A stretch of 64,000 nt of DNA. It comes from Erwinia_E haradaeae_C. GTDB taxonomy: Bacteria > Pseudomonadota > Gammaproteobacteria > Enterobacterales > Enterobacteriaceae. Position 1 is the first letter of the stretch. Every line of letters starts with the position of its first letter. The notes beneath the pieces were generated by a model. The model was not told the origin of the DNA. It saw only the letters and a list, made by a program, of their open reading frames with translations, and searched no databases. The DNA is taken from the NCBI RefSeq assembly GCF_900698995.1, contig NZ_LR217735.1, positions 620,001 to 684,000 of the forward strand. Reading direction: 5' to 3'. A program made the translations under genes and the position numbers. Positions 1 to 9,455 of this stretch are shown here, piece after piece.

Positions 1-252
1 GAGGATCAAGAAAAACGTCTGCTTAAGCAAGCTTATGCAAAAAATATGTTAGGTGATTATGAAGCGATGTTCTATGATAAAGATTATATTACTGCATTGG
101 AGCATGGATTGCCTCCATGTGCTGGACTAGGGCTTGGCATTGACCGTATGGTTATGATTTTTACGAATAGCCAATCTATTCGGGATGTTATCTTATTTCC
201 ATTGCTTCGCCCACATAATAAATTAAAAAAAGATCTGAAAAAATCATTTTAA
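1..252 (+). CDS. lysS: Lysyl-tRNA synthetase, C-terminal end (partial)
   Basis: The reading frame is open from base 1 and ends at a TAA at 250-252, so only about the last 83 residues are in the window. They contain class II aminoacyl-tRNA synthetase motif 3, GLGLGIDRMVM, which binds ATP, followed by a C-terminal LFPLLRP stretch typical of bacterial LysRS. The enzyme charges tRNA-Lys in the cytoplasm. The ending differs from the paralogue epmA at 62.1-63.1 kb, which has SGVALGVDRLVM at the same place. I call it lysS (or lysU) rather than another class II enzyme because of the tail. The upstream part lies outside the window. Confidence 0.93.
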   Translation, partial: EDQEKRLLKQAYAKNMLGDYEAMFYDKDYITALEHGLPPCAGLGLGIDRMVMIFTNSQSIRDVILFPLLRPHNKLKKDLKKSF

Positions 253-502
253 TATAAGATTGACTTCTTAAACTATTACAGTTTACAAATTAACTGGTAT
301 CTATCAAAACTGATTGATTTTATTGTATTTTACACTCAGGATTTTAAAGATTAATTTAAAAAATTTTCATCGTTTATCAAAGATAAATACGATCTTTTTT
401 GTAAAATTAATCAAAATATATCAAAAAAATCACTGCTTCCAAAAATTATTTAAAATATATATCATATAAATAATGATAAATTTTATTATAGTAGTTCGTT
501 AT

Positions 503-1357
503 TTAATGGCTAGTATCTATCTCATCAAAACTTTTAACTAAATCATCAATGGCTTTTATTTGTACTAAAAAAGGCTCTAGCTGATCAAGTGGTAAAGCAG
601 AATCCCCATCACATTTTGCTTGTGATGGAGATGGATGAGCTTCAACAAAAAGACCTGCAATGCCAACTGCAAGTCCAGCGCGAGCTAGTTCACACACTTT
701 AGATCGTCTTCCACTAGAGGTTTTACTCATTGGAGAGCGATATTGCAAGGAATGTGTAACATCAAATATAACTGGATTATTTTTAGATACTTGTTTCATA
801 ATGTTAAAACCTAACATATCAACCACAAGATTATCATAACCAAAACTTACGCCACGTTCGCATAGAATAACATTTTCATTCCCCATTTTAGAGAATTTGT
901 TAACAATATTTCCTACTTGATCTGGACTAAGAAATTGTGGTTTTTTAATATTTATAACTGAGCCAGTTTTTGCCATTGCATTAATTAAGTCAGTTTGACG
1001 CGCAAGAAAGGCAGGTAACTGAAGGACATCTACTATGCTGGAAACTATCTTGACTTGATTTGCTTCATGTACGTCCGTCATAATTTCAACGCCAAAACTA
1101 TTCTTAATATCTTGAAAAATTGTCATACTTTCATCAAAACCTAAACCACGATATGAAGAAATAGAAGAGCGATTAGCTTTATCAAAAGATGCTTTAAATA
1201 TATATGGAATTCCAAGTTTCTCTGTTACTCTAAGATAATGTTCACAAACATACATCGCTAAATCGCGTGATTCTAGAATGTTCATTCCGCCAAACAATAC
1301 ACTTGGTAAGTTATTTGCCACCTGAATATTTCCAATATTCACTATTTTATGTTTCAT
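503..1357 (-). CDS. kdsA: 3-deoxy-8-phosphooctulonate (Kdo-8-P) synthase
   Basis: It condenses phosphoenolpyruvate with arabinose 5-phosphate to Kdo 8-phosphate, the first committed step to the Kdo sugar of lipopolysaccharide. The protein is 284 residues, the same as E. coli KdsA, and is collinear throughout. Visible motifs include GGMNILESRD (Asn26, the hallmark of the metal-independent class), KASFDKANRSS around residue 55-65, and KCDGDSALPL near the C-terminus. An AGGTGG ribosome site lies just before the ATG. In E. coli kdsA sits downstream of prmC; here prmC is about 11 kb away on the other strand, so the operon has been broken. Retention suggests the cell still makes at least an LPS core. 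Confidence 0.97.
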   Translation of the reverse strand: MKHKIVNIGNIQVANNLPSVLFGGMNILESRDLAMYVCEHYLRVTEKLGIPYIFKASFDKANRSSISSYRGLGFDESMTIFQDIKNSFGVEIMTDVHEANQVKIVSSIVDVLQLPAFLARQTDLINAMAKTGSVINIKKPQFLSPDQVGNIVNKFSKMGNENVILCERGVSFGYDNLVVDMLGFNIMKQVSKNNPVIFDVTHSLQYRSPMSKTSSGRRSKVCELARAGLAVGIAGLFVEAHPSPSQAKCDGDSALPLDQLEPFLVQIKAIDDLVKSFDEIDTSH

Positions 1358-2249
1358 CGTGCCACCTATTATATTCAGGAGGGGAAGAGAGTTATAATGT
1401 TAATTTGATGCCATTATATAAAAACTAAAGCAATTGTAGTATAATATACTACATATAACATACATACTTATAAAAACATGTATAGATATTATACAATTAC
1501 CTGTTTTGATAAATTTAAAATCTTACAGTTTATTATATAATAATCTGTTGATGCAAATATCATTATAAGTTTTAATTGAGCTATCTATTTAACATAAGAT
1601 TACATTCTAAATAATGAGGTTTAGATGTTTTTAAATAATTGAATGTATTGTTCATTCAGTAATAATAATTATTTTTAGATGCTTTTATTTAAGAAAATAA
1701 CACAATTAATACTGTTACTTCATACATGAAACACTATACTTATCTTTATTTATAATCTACTTAAATATTTTTATTTATAAAAAAGCGATCATCTATATTT
1801 TTAAAATATGATCAATATCACTATAATATTAAGTTAATATTTATTATTAACCAAATATGATCTGATATTAGATAAATCGATGTCAGATTCCTTTATCAGC
1901 AAAGCACCGAGAGCACTGATTCATTATTTTATACATTCTATCATTCATTTATTTTAAAAGATTTAAGCTTCCTGAAGCTAGATCATTGCGGTATAGTATT
2001 TTTTAAGATTCGCATGTAATGGCAAGATTTGTAAATAAGACCTGATCGTTGAAGAATTCGAACGTAAATTAGTTTATATTTTTTTAAAACAATCATTACT
2101 GCCAAGTAGTCTACATTATAGATTCCTATTTTTATAAGGGATTTAATAGTTATATTTATTGAAGATGCATCATAGAAAAATAACATAAGACTAGTATTGA
2201 TATTTATAAATAAGATCGGTTGAATATAGATTATTAAATGGAGTCTAAC
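1358..2249. other. Gene-free AT-rich spacer
   Basis: No credible gene on either strand. A small, less AT-rich patch at about 1885-1925, read on the minus strand, gives a short protein-like run (ISALGALLIKESD) that is closed on both sides by stops. It may be the last scrap of a dead gene, but I cannot assign it. Confidence 0.5.
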
Positions 2250-3527
2250 ATGCCTAACAGTAATCTCATAAAAGAACTAGAAGAAAGAGGCTTAGTTCAC
2301 CAGATCACTGATAAAAACAACTTACAAAAACAATTAGAACAAAAAACAATAACACTCTATTGCGGTTTAGACCCTACTGCTGATAGTTTACATGTTGGAC
2401 ATTTAGTGCCATTGTTATTTTTAAAAAAATTTCAAAATGAAGGTCACAAGCCTATCCTATTACTAGGAGGCGCCACCGGTCTGATTGGGGATCCAAGCTT
2501 TAAAGCAGATGAGCGTATGTTATGTAATGTACTAGATGTAGTTCGATGGACAGAAGTAATTCATCGTCAACTTGCTCATTTTTTAGATTTTTATTGTAAA
2601 AATAATAACGCTATTATAGTAAATAATTATGAATGGTTTCACACCATGAGCATGATAAAATTCCTACGTAATATTGGTAAATACTTTTCTATTAATCAAA
2701 TGATTAACAAAGAGGCAGTAAAAAAACGATTACATCGCAATCACCAAGGTATTTCTTTTACTGAATTTTCCTATAACTTATTACAAGCATATGACTTTAC
2801 TTACTTAAATAAACATCATAATGTAATTTTACAAATTGGTGGATCAGATCAATGGGGCAATATTATTTCAGGTATTGATCTTACTAGACGCATCAATCAG
2901 ACACAAGTTTTTGGTATAACATTGCCGCTTCTTACAAAACCTGATGGAACTAAGTTTGGCAAAACTGAAGATGGAACTATATGGTTAGATGCAAAAAAAA
3001 CTAGTCCATACAAATTTTATCAGTTCTGGATGAGCACTGCAGATTCTGATGTATATCGTTTTTTAAAAATTTTTACCTCTATGAGTATACATGATATACA
3101 AGCATTACAAAATGAAGATAAAAGTCGAGACCGTGCCCCCTCTGCTCAAAAAATACTAGCTGAACTAGTAACTGAATTAGTACATGGACATCAAGGCCTC
3201 TCGGCAGCGCGTAGGATTACACAAAGTTTATTTTCTGGACACATAACAGAACTAACAGAAGAGGATATTAAAAAAATACTGGAAGACGGTGCGCAAAATA
3301 TTATCTTTAAGGAATCTAAAGATTTACAACAAGCATTAGTAAGCGCCTTACTCGCAACTTCGAGAGGTCATGCAAAAAAGTTAATTACTTCGCACGCTAT
3401 TAATGTTAATGGTCATTTAAAGACTGATAGTGGATATATCTTCTGCCAATCAGATAAATTATTTGGTAAATATACTTTTTTGTGCCGGGGGAAGAAACAT
3501 TATGTTGTAATCATTTGGTTAAAATAA
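2250..3527 (+). CDS. tyrS: Tyrosyl-tRNA synthetase
   Basis: It charges tRNA-Tyr with tyrosine in the cytoplasm. The protein is 425 residues (E. coli 424). It is a class I synthetase with the HIGH-type motif HVGH at residues 48-51 and the KMSKS-type motif KFGKT near residue 235. The tyrosine pocket motif YNLLQAYDF and GGSDQWGN are present, and a C-terminal S4-like RNA-binding domain starts around residue 350. I chose the ATG at 2250 over the in-frame ATG at 2238 because a GGAG ribosome site at 2240-2243 sits 6 bases before it and the resulting N-terminus matches E. coli. It stands alone; the usual pdxH and pdxY neighbours are absent. Confidence 0.97.
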   Translation: MPNSNLIKELEERGLVHQITDKNNLQKQLEQKTITLYCGLDPTADSLHVGHLVPLLFLKKFQNEGHKPILLLGGATGLIGDPSFKADERMLCNVLDVVRWTEVIHRQLAHFLDFYCKNNNAIIVNNYEWFHTMSMIKFLRNIGKYFSINQMINKEAVKKRLHRNHQGISFTEFSYNLLQAYDFTYLNKHHNVILQIGGSDQWGNIISGIDLTRRINQTQVFGITLPLLTKPDGTKFGKTEDGTIWLDAKKTSPYKFYQFWMSTADSDVYRFLKIFTSMSIHDIQALQNEDKSRDRAPSAQKILAELVTELVHGHQGLSAARRITQSLFSGHITELTEEDIKKILEDGAQNIIFKESKDLQQALVSALLATSRGHAKKLITSHAINVNGHLKTDSGYIFCQSDKLFGKYTFLCRGKKHYVVIIWLK

Positions 3528-4373
3528 ATAATAACGGTATTTAGCACTCCGAACAATATTAATTGTTATAAAAAAATTTCCGAGTAAAGTAAAAATATTT
3601 ACATAAATTTCAAGCTTATGATCCATATTTAATTATTTAATATTATTAAATCTCTGAAGAAAAACTTATCCTCTTCAAAAAAGATTAAGTAAATATTTTA
3701 TGTAAAATTATGTCAGCTAGCAATTATAGTATGATATAAATCATTACATACTTACAGAGCATATATTCAATAAGATCTTCCTTTCTTTTTCTATGAAAGA
3801 ACGAACTAATCACCACACAGTATATATTCCTCATCTAGTTTTATATTTAGTACTGTGTACATTAAGGCTGCAGCTTATTTTGAATAAAATTAATCTTATC
3901 TAGATAATACTAATTATCTCAACAGGATAGAGCAGTTGATACTTAAAAGCATTTTTAATATAAAGGTATATTTGTAGTCTTTTAACAGGGTACAAATAAG
4001 TTTTAAATGAAAAATTGATTAAACCGTAACATCTAGTTGTTACAGAATATACATTAATTCGATAAATTCAATTTATTCTATATTTTATAAATACCCATAA
4101 TGTGTCTTATTTAGATTATCAGATCATCATCTATATTAAAACAACGTTTGTAGGTAAAGGTGACCTTTATAAAATACACAATAATATGTCTTTTATAATT
4201 TTTAAAAAAAATGATCGGAGCGTAAATAACATTCTACAAATGATACATATCTTTTTACATGTAAAGATTAAATTGCATAAAAACTTAATTCATTTCTTTT
4301 AAAAGAAAGATTACCTAGTTATTATGTCATTCAGTTTGTATGCATCTATGAATAACATTAAATTCTAATGATG
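3528..4373. other. Gene-free spacer between tyrS and mlaA
   Basis: AT-rich spacer with no credible protein gene. A 66-codon open frame at 4102-4302 has low-complexity composition and no recognisable similarity, so I do not call it. The stretch holds the probable tRNA relic at about 3908-3955, listed separately. Confidence 0.6.
3908..3955 (+). pseudogene. Probable decayed tRNA-Arg
   Basis: The stretch TCTCAACAGGATAGAGCA at 3917-3934 has the form of a tRNA D-arm, with the GGATAGAGCA characteristic of arginine tRNAs. It is followed at the right distance by an anticodon-arm-like GTTGATACTTAAAAGC. No T-arm with a TTCRA loop and no pairable acceptor stem follows, so it cannot be a working tRNA. 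From memory, argW (tRNA-Arg CCU) lies close to mlaA in E. coli, which fits this position 0.4 kb from mlaA. The assignment is an inference from pattern and synteny. Confidence 0.3.
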
Positions 4374-5135
4374 TTATGAATCAATCTCATTTGCAATATT
4401 CTGTATAGATAATTCATCTAGATGGTCTATATGCGCTAGATTGGTATCTTTAGCTAAAAAATCATGATACTGGAAATAAGATTCCCTTACAAACACATAG
4501 GGATCTTTGGTTTCTTTTATAACATTGTCATAATCTAAAAGTTGAGCGCGAGTTTCAATACCCTCTAAAAACCACTTTCCAACAGACACCCACCATGTAA
4601 ACCAATGATATGGTAGGTAGATATAATCTACAAGCCCCCCAAGATCTTCCCGAGGCGTAAAACTTCCGTAAATAGGTATGACAATATAAATCCCATAGCA
4701 AATTTTATAATGACCTAATATGCTACCAAATGCTCGATGTTCTTCTTGTTCTAATGCTAGATTGGTCATGCTAGCAACATCAATTAATCCGCCCATACCT
4801 AATAAGGTGTTTAAAAGTAATCTATTTAAATGTAATCCTGCCTTATATGGGTTACCTTCAAGTAAGTAGTTGACTATTGAGCTAGGCTCGCTAAGATTTT
4901 TGGTAACATTCCTCAGCCCATGACGAATAGGGATAGGTAAGGTATCTCGCCATAATAACGCTAATGGGCGTATGATATAAGGGTCTAAAATATTATAATT
5001 CCAATTAAAGATAACGCGATTAATACCTTCTAGTGGGTCTTTATGTTCTATAGGAATTCCACTCTTTACAGGCAAACTGATACAACCTGTCATGAGAATA
5101 CCTGCAAACACTAATTTTGTGATCTGACGGCTCAC
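4374..5135 (-). CDS. mlaA: Outer membrane lipid asymmetry lipoprotein MlaA (VacJ)
   Basis: MlaA is an outer membrane lipoprotein. It removes stray phospholipids from the outer leaflet and passes them to the periplasmic MlaC carrier. The frame is open back to an ATG at 5207, but I prefer a GTG at 5135. It has an AAGGA site 10 bases upstream and gives a signal peptide whose lipobox LMTGC puts the acylated Cys at residue 18, as in E. coli. The length is then 253 residues (E. coli 251). Conserved blocks include DPLEGINR, NTLLGMGGLIDVA and SVGKWFLEGIETRAQLLD. No other mla genes are in the window. Confidence 0.93.
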   Translation of the reverse strand: MSRQITKLVFAGILMTGCISLPVKSGIPIEHKDPLEGINRVIFNWNYNILDPYIIRPLALLWRDTLPIPIRHGLRNVTKNLSEPSSIVNYLLEGNPYKAGLHLNRLLLNTLLGMGGLIDVASMTNLALEQEEHRAFGSILGHYKICYGIYIVIPIYGSFTPREDLGGLVDYIYLPYHWFTWWVSVGKWFLEGIETRAQLLDYDNVIKETKDPYVFVRESYFQYHDFLAKDTNLAHIDHLDELSIQNIANEIDS

Positions 5136-6708
5136 AGAGTATTTTTCCTTTTCTAAAGTAATCAGTTTCGATGAATCATCCAAAACTAATGATTCTAGAT
5201 TATACATGATAAAACCTAACCATACTAAACCTTATGATAATCTTATCTGTAAAAATATACTATTCTCTCTATCTCTTAACATATCCTATACATTTATGTA
5301 TGTCTAAAACTAAATAATACTTTAGATCGTAAAACTTAATATGTAACTCGAACGCTAGTTATTTTAATGCATAAAAATTTTTTGATAATTAAGCAAAATT
5401 TTATTTTATAAAAACATTAATAATTTTTATCGTTTTTATCACTTTAAATATGTAATGTAGCTATAAAAAACACCGCTTTAAATATTTGAATTATATTCAT
5501 ACTACATAAGCTTTTCTATGCATAGCTGATGTTGTATTTTAGCTTAAAGAAATGATTGGCGTTACATTATTATAATGTTTGCCATATTTAGGATTTATAG
5601 CATAAAATAAATGAGTATCATTTGCCTTAAACTATGTTGTCTTTATAAGTTAATATTATTAATTATGTAAAAAAAAATAATAAATTGTTTAATGCAACCA
5701 ATAAAATGATTCGTATTAGTAATCAATGCACGATTTACCTTAATAATATAAACAATTTTAAAAATAATATTAACGAAATTATCTAGTATGCTTTATTTAG
5801 GACAAATATAATGATTATCAGATTGATTTTTATTCTATTAATCATGGTTTTGTTATTTTTAATATAAATTCGTGTGGCTACATTAATGACATGGGTAAAA
5901 TAAATTTTAATTAAATAAAATATTAATTTGAGCAATCTATAATAATAATTATAGTAATTATTAATTTATATATAACTTATTGTACATCAATACGCTAAAT
6001 TTTATTCTGATATGCTAAATTATATGAAAAAAATAAGAATATTAATTTGAGGATATACGCAAGTTTTAAAAAGCAATATCAATGATTATAAATCATATCA
6101 ACACATAAACGGTTTATATCTTTTATAGAAAAACAACATGCTAGTGCGTATAAAAGAACGCAAGAGCCTGGTAAAAAAATGAAACCCTGTCAAAAATAAT
6201 CATATTTAAAATAAGATCAAGATAACCATGCAAGATAAAATAAATAATATTTTTATCGCTAATAATAGTGGTAAAAATTAATTTAGATATCGTAAAAATT
6301 TTAGATGAACAAGAGTTTTATTTTTATTTTTTACTATAGCCATCAAATTTACTTGATGCTTTAAATATTGTAATATAGCCTTGCATAAGGCTATATATAA
6401 AAGCCTATAATACCAAGCACTGCTCTGCAATGATTTACTAAATTCTACTTTGTCAGTAGAATTTAGTAAAATTATATAGGATAATATCCTACATGAAATA
6501 ATACGCTCTTTATAACATAATTAATTTTATATAAACCTATGCAATATATCAGACAGCGATAATACAAGGCATATAAAAATATACTAAAAAATTGATATAG
6601 AGCGAAAGTACTAGACGCACATTACAAAAACCTCGCGCAAGTATATTTTCAAACACATGCTTACTCAGCATTCAAATTTATTACTAATTTAGTAATAATA
6701 AAACTCCA
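5136..6708. other. Gene-free spacer with a hairpin cluster
   Basis: About 1.6 kb between mlaA and the end of prs with no credible gene on either strand. Most of it is very AT-rich and featureless. The exception is the group of four inverted repeats at 6340-6491, listed separately, a few hundred bases downstream of the prs stop codon. Confidence 0.6.
6340..6491. repeat. Cluster of four inverted repeats downstream of prs
   Basis: Four hairpin-forming palindromes lie in about 150 bases. They are CATCAA/TTGATG around 6344-6361; ATATAGCCTT/AAGGCTATAT at 6373-6396 (10 bp perfect stem, 4-base loop); TTTACTAAATTCTACT with its exact complement at 6434-6470 (16 bp perfect stem, 5-base loop); and TAGGATA/TATCCTA at about 6477-6491. 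They follow prs (-) by about 220-370 bases, so they could end or stabilise its transcript, although none is followed by a clean T-run in the prs direction. A structured RNA is another possibility. Confidence 0.6.
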
Positions 6709-7656
6709 TTAATACTCAAACATAGCTGAAATTGACTCCTCATTACTAATACGACGAATCGCTTCAGCTAGCATACCTGATAATGTAAGAGTACGTACAG
6801 TAGATAGAGCACGAATTTCTTTAGGTAATGGAATTGTATCACATACAACTACTTCATCAATCATTGAATTTCGTAAATTATTCACCGCATTTCCTGAAAA
6901 AATTGGATGCGTAGTATATGCAAAAACACGTTTTGCCCCTCGATATTTAAGAGCCTCTGCCGCTTTGCATAAAGTACTACCAGTATCAATCATATCATCT
7001 ACTAATACACAATCACGCTCTGCTACATCACCAATGATATTCATTACTTGTGATATATTAGCACGTGGACGACGTTTATCAATGATTGCCATATCTGTAT
7101 CATTAAGTAATTTAGCCATCGCCCGCGCTCTAACCACCCCGCCTATATCTGGAGAAACTACGATAGGGTTTTCTAAACCAATTTGTAACATATCTTCTAG
7201 AAGAATAGGACTTCCAAAGACATTATCCACTGGTACATCAAAAAACCCTTGGATCTGTTCAGCATGTAAATCCACAGTTAATACGCGATCTACTCCAACG
7301 CTAGATAAAAAGTCAGCGATCACTTTTGCAGTAATGGGAACACGCGACGATCGAACGCGACGATCTTGACGTGCATAACCAAAATATGGAATGACCGCGG
7401 TAATACGTCCGGCAGAGGCTCGCCGCAGAGCGTCAACCATAACTACTAATTCCATTAAATTATCATTGGTGGGGGCGCAAGTAGACTGGATAATAAAAAT
7501 ATCATCACCACGTACATTCTCATTAATTTGCACGCTCACCTCACCATCGCTAAAACGACCTACAGCAGCCTTACATAGTCTACTCTGAAGGCGATCCGCA
7601 ACGCGTTGTGCTAATTCTGGAGTGGCATTACCAGCAAAAAGCTTCATATTAGGCAC
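6709..7656 (-). CDS. prs: Ribose-phosphate pyrophosphokinase (PRPP synthetase)
   Basis: It makes PRPP from ribose 5-phosphate and ATP, for purine, pyrimidine, histidine and NAD synthesis. The protein is 315 residues, exactly the E. coli length, and nearly collinear residue for residue. The PRPP-binding loop DCVLVDDMIDTGSTLC (about residue 214-229), the ATP-site region YARQDRR and the C-terminus ISNEESISAMFE are intact. The start is GTG at 7656, as I recall for E. coli, with TGAGG 8 bases upstream; the ATG three codons in lacks such a site. It reads in the same direction as lolB and ispE but has its own promoter. Confidence 0.98.
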   Translation of the reverse strand: MPNMKLFAGNATPELAQRVADRLQSRLCKAAVGRFSDGEVSVQINENVRGDDIFIIQSTCAPTNDNLMELVVMVDALRRASAGRITAVIPYFGYARQDRRVRSSRVPITAKVIADFLSSVGVDRVLTVDLHAEQIQGFFDVPVDNVFGSPILLEDMLQIGLENPIVVSPDIGGVVRARAMAKLLNDTDMAIIDKRRPRANISQVMNIIGDVAERDCVLVDDMIDTGSTLCKAAEALKYRGAKRVFAYTTHPIFSGNAVNNLRNSMIDEVVVCDTIPLPKEIRALSTVRTLTLSGMLAEAIRRISNEESISAMFEY

Positions 7657-7735
7657 AAGAAGAACCTCAGGTTTTACATCTAGTAAAGAGACTAATCTAA
7701 GTAGAATATTGGTTTTTTACATTGTTTATATTTTA

Positions 7736-7765
7736 GATATAAATAGAGAATACATGCTATGTCAA
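7736..7765 (-). promoter_or_regulatory. Sigma-70 promoter of prs
   Basis: On the minus strand a perfect -35 box TTGACA (7765-7760) is followed after 17 bases by TTATAT, or after 18 by TATATC, as -10 box. This would start transcription near 7730, about 70 bases before the prs GTG. A complete TTGACA is uncommon in this AT-rich spacer DNA, and the placement in front of a high-demand gene is right. Confidence 0.55.
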
Positions 7766-7937
7766 CGATAAAGGTATTTGCTTATTTATTTTGTCCTTAT
7801 TTTTTCTATTTTCTCCTAAATCTAATAAAGAATCAATAATCAGAATTTATTACTTATCATGAGTTATTTTTTTGTCAATGAAAAATAGACAGCTATTATG
7901 CCACGAGGATGATGATAGAACTTGAACGTAATCATTA

Positions 7938-8813
7938 TCATTTAACTTTTTTCTCGAAGCGCGGTACAGTAATATTGTATAATGGAGAAAGGTTGATTCC
8001 TCGAGCAATAAACCCTGCCCATCTTTTAGGAACTAAACTTAATACCTGGAAAGCTAATAATTTAGTAGAAAATTCTGCAAATACGCATGACCCTGTGCCA
8101 GTTAAATGAGGACGAGCGTGCGGTTTTACCCAAGAAATAAGCTGTTCAATTTCATTACAATGACTTCTAGCAACAATCTCGCAGTCATTATGAGATTCAC
8201 CTAATAATAAGTCTCTAATCTGACGATAAGGTGTGTTCCTAGTAAGATTAGGATCATTAAAAATTTGAAAGGTGTTGATACCAACATTGGGGTAAATTAC
8301 TAAATACCATTTGTTAGAAAGCACTATTGGGGTCAGAAGTTCACCAATCCCTGCAGAAAAAGAAGATAAACCGTAAATAAAAACTGGTACATCAGCACCA
8401 AGCTGTAAGCCTAAAGCTGCTAATCGCTCTACACTAAAATTTATATTCCATAAATAATTCAGTGCCACTAAGACAGTCGCCGCATTTGATGAACCACCAC
8501 CTAGGCCGCCACCGATCGGTAATCTTTTTTTTATTTTTAAAGTAGCCCCCGCAAGATCAGGTAATTTGCCATATAATTTTGCCTGATCACGTAATAATTT
8601 TGCTGCACGGACAATAAGATTTTTTTCATATACCACACCAGGTAAAGATTTTAATAATATAATTTCACCACTTTGATTACTTTTTATCGAGAGAGTATCT
8701 CCATAATCGAGTAATTGAAATAAAGTTTGCAGATTATGATAACCATCAGAGCGCCGACCAATAATATGCAGAAATAAATTTAGCTTTCCTGGTGAAGGCC
8801 ATTTAGTGATCAT
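7938..8813 (-). CDS. ispE: 4-diphosphocytidyl-2-C-methyl-D-erythritol kinase
   Basis: It is a GHMP-family kinase that phosphorylates CDP-methylerythritol in the non-mevalonate (MEP) route to isoprenoids, needed for undecaprenyl phosphate and quinones. The protein is 291 residues (E. coli 283). The substrate lysine near the N-terminus (PSPGKLNLFL), the ATP-binding glycine loop PIGGGLGGGSSNAA around residue 95-108, and the catalytic Asp in LGADVPVF are all present. The gene starts 9 bases after the lolB stop, so the two are almost certainly co-transcribed. prs follows 281 bases downstream with its own promoter. The C-terminus carries a lysine-rich extension of about 8 residues. Confidence 0.97.
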   Translation of the reverse strand: MITKWPSPGKLNLFLHIIGRRSDGYHNLQTLFQLLDYGDTLSIKSNQSGEIILLKSLPGVVYEKNLIVRAAKLLRDQAKLYGKLPDLAGATLKIKKRLPIGGGLGGGSSNAATVLVALNYLWNINFSVERLAALGLQLGADVPVFIYGLSSFSAGIGELLTPIVLSNKWYLVIYPNVGINTFQIFNDPNLTRNTPYRQIRDLLLGESHNDCEIVARSHCNEIEQLISWVKPHARPHLTGTGSCVFAEFSTKLLAFQVLSLVPKRWAGFIARGINLSPLYNITVPRFEKKVK

Positions 8814-8822
8814 GATAATTTT

Positions 8823-9455
8823 CTATTGATCCAGTTTTAACTGAATGCATTGATTAGCCTGACGTAGCTCAATATAAGAAGGCATTTCTAGTTTATCGGG
8901 TGTTTTTCGATATCCTAAGTAAAAAATATGCAGTTGACTGCGTGATGCGCCAAAGCTTACTTCACGTAAATGAGACTCTGCATCAAGACTAAAATGAGTA
9001 GAATCTCCGGGTAGTCCCATGATCCACTGACTAAAATTTTTTAGTGAAATCATAATTCCAGTTAATTTATATATTATCTGTTCTGTATTGTTTTCATTAA
9101 CAACATATTCACCTTCTCTATCATGAATATAGACCAATTTATCTTTTTTTTCTAATTCTAACTCTGTCATACCTAATAAATTGGTCAATAAAAATTTATA
9201 GTGATTAAGTGAAATTTGTTTCCAGTAGAAACGAGCTAATAGTTTTTGATTATTAGAGTAAAAGAATAATGTGCCATGAGTTTGATACTGAGTAAGCGCC
9301 TTAATTAATTTTTTGTGATGATTCCATTTTGAATTAATATTAATTACACTGACAACTTTTGTTGTTAAGTAATGATCTTGGCTACATGCTACTAATAATA
9401 TCAACAAAATATAAATTAATTGCTTCAAGCGAAAATGGAGAAAAAATAATAACAT
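8823..9455 (-). CDS. lolB: Outer membrane lipoprotein LolB
   Basis: LolB is the outer membrane receptor that takes lipoproteins from the periplasmic carrier LolA and inserts them. The protein is 210 residues (E. coli 207). A signal peptide with lipobox LVAC puts the acylated Cys at residue 24. The aligned blocks TQYQTHGTLFFYSNNQKLLARFYW, split here as TQYQTHG and QKLLARFYW, together with LLTNLLGMTELEL and QWIMGLPGD, match E. coli. It heads lolB-ispE, with hemA missing from its usual divergent position. It implies that lipoproteins such as MlaA still reach the outer membrane. A 68-codon frame overlapping its start (9382-9588, minus strand) is not a gene. Confidence 0.94.
   Translation of the reverse strand: MLLFFLHFRLKQLIYILLILLVACSQDHYLTTKVVSVININSKWNHHKKLIKALTQYQTHGTLFFYSNNQKLLARFYWKQISLNHYKFLLTNLLGMTELELEKKDKLVYIHDREGEYVVNENNTEQIIYKLTGIMISLKNFSQWIMGLPGDSTHFSLDAESHLREVSFGASRSQLHIFYLGYRKTPDKLEMPSYIELRQANQCIQLKLDQ

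Noticed and set aside
4102..4302. 66-codon open frame between tyrS and mlaA
   Set aside because: It starts from GTG without a ribosome site and has no resemblance to known proteins.
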